Assembly (NCBI GenBank): GCA_036346405.1
Contig: CM070562.1
Span: 74,481,482-74,545,481, forward strand
From: Phyllostachys edulis
Taxonomy: Eukaryota; Streptophyta; Magnoliopsida; Poales; Poaceae
Length of the DNA: 64,000 bases
Direction: 5' to 3'
The position numbers were made by a program, and so were the translations under genes. Of the stretch, positions 59,421-64,000 are shown piece after piece. Under the pieces are notes generated by a model that had not been told where the DNA came from, did no database searches, and worked only from the letters and a program-made list of their open reading frames with translations. The number at the start of each line of letters is the position of its first letter. The stretch's first letter is position 1.

Positions 59421-62322
59421 GTAACCACCCCAAGACGATTTATTTAAAACCAATCTTAGACTTCCTCTAAACCGCACCAATTCAATTCAGTTACACAACC
59501 ACAATACACCCATTCGCAATACTCTAACTGATTGACCAAGATTCAAACATACTCAATCATTAACGTCAATAAATAAATAAATACTTGACCAAGTTATCCT
59601 TAGAGATAATCTAACCCCCATAGGGTTACTCACTGAGGCCGAATCATACTTGACAATATCTCAACAATTCCTACTATCTCATTAATTAGCACAACGCTTA
59701 GGTTTCTCCACACCGCTACTCTCATTAAACTTCACCATCATAACTCTTCTACACAATATTACTAAGTATCCAATTGCGATACTCTATTACATTTATCAAG
59801 AGTCCATACTTTCGATAATCCCAACATGGGCAAAGGTTATTGGACCATAATTCGCCATAGGTTCCACTAGATTGTAAAACTAATCAATTTTGTTTAATCG
59901 ACAAACATTCCTTTTAAATAGAACTCCCTCCAGGTGTTATAGGTCAAAACCATTTCACTATCTTCTGTACTTCAAATAGGTTGGTTCCTAAAATCTCACC
60001 ACTACCAAATACTTGTCCACCAACAACCAGTTGCTATATTACACTTTATAAGACTTGGCAACACAAGTTCGTTAATTCCTTTCTCAAAAGGAAGAAACAA
60101 ACCAAAAACAGGTTCCAACGCACAAGAAAATGTTGCTCCTCGGAGTGAGCATGAGACCAAGAAGAACAGTCAAATAGCAATGATCTCGGAAAGCAAAATA
60201 TGAGTCCACAGTTAAGGGCACATGTCCCACAAGAAGGAATATCAAACCTCCATAAATCATGATAAAACATTGCTATTGAAACTGAAGAAACTCTTAAGCT
60301 GTAACAGCAGAAAAGTTGCAGATTATAATTCTTAACTCCAACCTCAAATACTTATGGTACAGATTTTCCGTTAACAAAGAAAGTAGTTTCCTTTTATTAC
60401 ATCGTTGCTTGCCATCCCAAACAAGAAGTGTCTTTTAAACCAATTCACATTAATCACTTAAGAACCAAATAGAACTTCCCAAAAGACCACGAATGCAAAA
60501 CTCCAAATATTTCTTTTAATCAATATTTCGAAAGGCAGTTAACTTACTTTCTCTCTAGAAGAATCATCACCACTCCAACAAGTCGGAAGCTCTTGTGGAC
60601 TTTCTTGCGAACATCTAGGATAATTCACTCTTAACAAGATTCGTTATCACCAACTCTTCCTTTATAAAGCCCCAAAGGCTTACCAAAAGGTACATATTAC
60701 TTTACCATCTCATCCTCGATTGAGAGTATACAAATTCTTACAACCTCACTACACAACCACTTTATTTTAGAGGGAACCTACTACACCATTTAAAAGGTTA
60801 TACCAAAAAAACCCTTTCGTCGTAAACATGCTATCATCCGACTATTTCACAACCATGTCAGCGTAAGCCATCTATTAAATCACATGAGTTCAACCTTTAT
60901 TGATGCTCAACACCACATGTCAACACACAACGGTTGTACTCCAACCCTTGTTGCTATCAACCGGCCTTATCATGAAATCTATATGCTACCTACTTTCCTT
61001 GCCAAATCACATGAACAATTACAACCAACTATTCACATCATTCTTTATAGAAGAGCTATCCAGAACTCTTTCCATAATATTCTACATCCACTAGTTTCTA
61101 TCCCTTCAATCTTTTATAGGCAAATCCAACATTTAATCATGGTAAGAAACATGTAGTCCTACTAACAATATAGGTTCACCACGTATCTATAGAAAAGATA
61201 ATTCCCTGTTTAATATCCACTAAAGCAAAAATCCAGCGTCTCCTCAACTTTCCTTTTGCACACAGTTAATTTCTTCCATTAAGACCAAATAATCCAACAA
61301 GGTTAGCAGACTAAACAATTTTAGTGGTCAAACCAGTTCGTCAAATTTCCACACTTCTTAATAACTCCTTTAACTTCAATTAGGTATAGCCATACCCTTA
61401 ATCACAGCTCATCAAGAACTAATACAAGGCACTTTCAAATTAATCAACTTTCCTTCCAGGGATCCTAGTTAAGATCGATCATGCACACACTGCAGACCCA
61501 ACCTGATAATCCATATCATATCCATTAATTGCTTTGTTTATAACCTCTCACTTGACCAAGACAAAACATCGCTAAAGGGTTTAACATTTTCTTTCATAAA
61601 AGAGAACCATTAATCTTCAACACTCAAAATACCCAAGAGAGATACATTGAGTCAAAACCTCCACGTACTAAAGGACTTGCAAAAGGAAGCTTTCATTAAC
61701 CAAAAACATCACGCGAATAAGCGAGTCATGGTTTTCCAATGGGAAAGATAAAACTCCATTATAAAGGTCAAACTTGACAATCAACCAAGTTCACCAGCCG
61801 CAAGAGTAACTCATCGGTTGGGAAAACATTGATTGCTTTACTGAGGCAACTTAAACCAATGGGAACACAAACAACATTCCTCAAAGAATCCCATCAAGCT
61901 GGAATGGACTACTAATCCAAGAAGTTCATCAGCCACAACTAGACAAGAGTTGACCAATTTCAAATTTCAAGGAAGAGAACAACTCTCCTAAGGATATTCA
62001 CTATCAACACCTATACTAGGATATCTGAGGTAACCACTTCCCTATTCTCATACATGACGGTGGTGTAACTTTGCATGCTGACCAGGGCCACAACCACGAC
62101 CTCAACCTCTCAACATGGGTTATCCCCACACATAATAGTCATATAATAAATTAATGAGCAATCATACTCAATTCATATTAGCAATCATCAATATGATATA
62201 GCGGAAACGTAAATGCAATGCTTTGCCCACTCCCATCCTACTGTGCACTAGTGTGTCAAATTTTTAAGTTGATTAACCATTAGCAAATTTTAATTAATCC
62301 ATTCACCACGGACCTATAGCCC
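59421..62322 (-). mobile_element. Element Y internal region (non-coding, 3' end lost)
   Basis: Inverted relative of element X (34284-35360 plus 39901-40940). Going leftward from the PBS it has a leader, a short gag-start remnant (gttgagaggttgaggtcg, near 62110-62090) and then about 2.6 kb without any protease, RT or integrase signal. No long frame is seen on either strand. It fits a non-autonomous derivative. The end joins the LTR of another element at about 59420. Confidence 0.72.
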
Positions 62323-62334
62323 GCTCTGATACCA
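62323..62334 (-). other. Primer binding site, element Y
   Basis: Minus strand TGGTATCAGAGC, two bases from the LTR boundary (62337). It is complementary to the end of initiator tRNA-Met, as in array copy A. Confidence 0.9.
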
Positions 62335-62336
62335 AC

Positions 62337-64000
62337 TGTAACACCCTGGCTATTCAGAAGCCAAGATGTCACCTAAATCATCTAACCTACAACCATAATG
62401 CGGAAGAATTTGAATAATATCAACTAATGACATAAAGAGATCACTATTTAATAGAACCATGGCATGACAATAGTCTGAATCCAAGCAAGTATAATGAAGG
62501 GTGGTCGAAGATCACAAGCAATACATAATCAATCATAACATAGAGAGGTTGTCAACCACATCTAAATTTAATTATTACAGTTCATCAATTAACGAATGGA
62601 GGCTAGAACCAAGTCCTATTATTGAATTGAAATATGGTGAAGTGAACGAGTAGTGCATGTCTATTCCCTCCCAATAGAGCTATCATCAACGATCACCTAA
62701 AATAAACAAACAAAGCAAGAATGAGTCCGAGATTCAGCAAGTACAGTGAATAATTGAACTTACAACAATTATGAACAAGGCAACATCTTTTAAGAATAAG
62801 AACATAACATCGAATGAATATATGAATGAATGAAATGAATGGATTGATTGAAAGGAATGGACTGCATACATGCTTATACCGGTATAGCTAGTGACACACC
62901 TGTCGGTGTTCACCTAAGCCTGCATTTAACAAAATGCAGGGATCCAAGTCCCGTATGAAGAACGATTCATACGGGTGTCCAAATCTTCCCACATTGGAAT
63001 GGTGGGTCTTACATGCCCATCTTGGAATTGATGGGTCTTATAATCCACTCCCGTAGAAGGAACATGAAAATGGATGCATGTATTGAAATATGAATTATGA
63101 AAGGCATCATGTCTACACATGGAATTAACACATAACAAAGGAACATAAACTTTGAATATTCTCATGGATCACAGAAAAGCACAATACCAACATCAAGCAT
63201 CCAACATTCACTAATCATAAGAACATCAAAGTACTTGCCTTTCACGTTGCGACGCGTGAGTAGGCAAAGACGGTGCCCCTAAACCCGAAGCCTCTCCGCC
63301 TACACAAGTAAGTACTCGAAATAAGAACAACATAGTACAAGAAACTACCATTAACGTTCTACAATACCCTCCCGAACACCCAAGAAATAGCCATAATCCA
63401 TAATCTGAAAACATGCAACACAATCACGGAATCGAATCTGAACAGCAGAACAAAAATAACCATAACTATTGACCTGTGACTCAAAATGAGGTGAGCCTAG
63501 TTCCTAAACAAACTTAACGAACATATCTACAACATTCTAGTTGGCGAGATAACCAAATTTGGCCAAAATAAAATGCTAACAGGCAGTTGAACTCAGAAGA
63601 CAGATTCTACCCAAACGAAACGAACAGCAGTAAAGAACATAGCATAACTTTTGATCTACAACTCCGATTAGGGCGTTCTTTGACATTCTAGAAAGGTTAT
63701 AAAATTTTATAAAACAATCTAGTTGGGTGGAAACCCTGAATTTTCATCTAACAGTAACATAAATTAAAAGACAAATTAACAGATCAATCTCGTCAGAATT
63801 CTGGGCAGCAAGATTGAAACTATCATAACTTTTGATCCGTATGTCGGAATTAGGTGTTCTTGGCGGCCACGGAAAGCTAAAAACATTGTCTAACTATCTC
63901 TAGGAGACAGATATCTTAAATTCTGTTTGTACGGACCCGAAATTGACCACACAATGTACTGGACAGAATCGAATGTCTACTGACAGCAAAACGATCGAAC
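62337..64000 (-). mobile_element. Element Y 5' LTR, cut by the window edge
   Basis: The plus strand starts TGTAACACCCTGGC (minus-strand LTR end) and continues past 64000, so at least 1.66 kb. 62337-63430 matches the X LTR inverted. It includes TATACCGGTATA (62875-62886), hairpins to 63060 and the acgcgt-containing block (63240-63310). From 63430 to 64000 it is A/T-rich with no other feature visible. Confidence 0.85.

Noticed and set aside
56350..59465. cttag before 56360 and again at about 59455 as a target duplication
   Set aside because: The right copy lies inside sequence shared with elements X and Y, not next to an LTR end in CA, so it is chance.
1..64000. CRISPR array, operons or bacterial genes
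   Set aside because: No spaced short repeats and no bacterial coding pattern; the whole window is plant LTR retrotransposon DNA.
1..64000. Host protein-coding gene, tRNA or rRNA
   Set aside because: No cloverleaf, rRNA core sequence or non-element protein domain could be found; the tRNA-like matches are only the PBS sites.

Overview
This window is repeat DNA from a plant nuclear genome, almost certainly a monocot and probably a grass. I infer this from LTR leaders rich in grass-type GC blocks and from the chromodomain-bearing Ty3/gypsy polyproteins. I find no host gene, rRNA, tRNA or CRISPR. Nearly every base can be placed in an LTR retrotransposon or a piece of one. REGION 1 (1-33193) is a head-to-tail array of one minus-strand Ty3/gypsy chromovirus (Tekay/Del-like by protein motifs): partial LTR0 (1-840), internal A (841-6752), LTR1 (6753-11549), internal B (11550-17455), LTR2 (17456-22235), internal C (22236-28109), LTR3 (28110-32909), and the 284-bp tail of a fourth internal (32910-33193). 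Neighbouring units share one LTR and the period is about 10.7 kb. Each LTR is unusually long (about 4.8 kb) and each internal is about 5.9 kb. Each internal carries a PBS matching initiator tRNA-Met, an extra ORF ahead of gag, and gag-PR-RT-RNaseH-IN-chromodomain. Reading frames are broken by small changes concentrated at CAG/CTG/CCGG-type (CHG) sites; I think these are largely sequence errors. All three copies also share a real in-frame loss of about 40 residues between RT and RNase H. REGION 2 (33194-44729) is a plus-strand element X with a 5'-truncated LTR, a largely non-coding interior interrupted by a 4.5-kb solo LTR (35361-39895, TSD GAAGA), a decayed pol 3' end, a G11 polypurine tract and an LTR of a different subfamily (42366-44729). 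REGION 3 (44730-55927) is a decayed plus-strand gypsy element Z. Its gag is split by a minus-strand solo LTR (45025-49531, TSD CCAGC), its pol carries many TAG stops, and it ends in a PPT and 3' LTR (53781-55927). REGION 4 (55928-59420) is a fragment of the array family's RNase H in plus orientation, followed by a 3'-truncated LTR (56360-59420). REGION 5 (59421-64000) is element Y, a minus-strand relative of X with a clear PBS and a 5' LTR running off the window; X and Y form an inverted pair. The most interesting signals are: the pre-gag ORF, whose N-terminal part resembles a double-stranded-RNA-binding domain; the CHG-site error pattern in the array; the shared RT-connection deletion; and a chain of hairpins and palindromes kept with compensatory changes across different LTR families.
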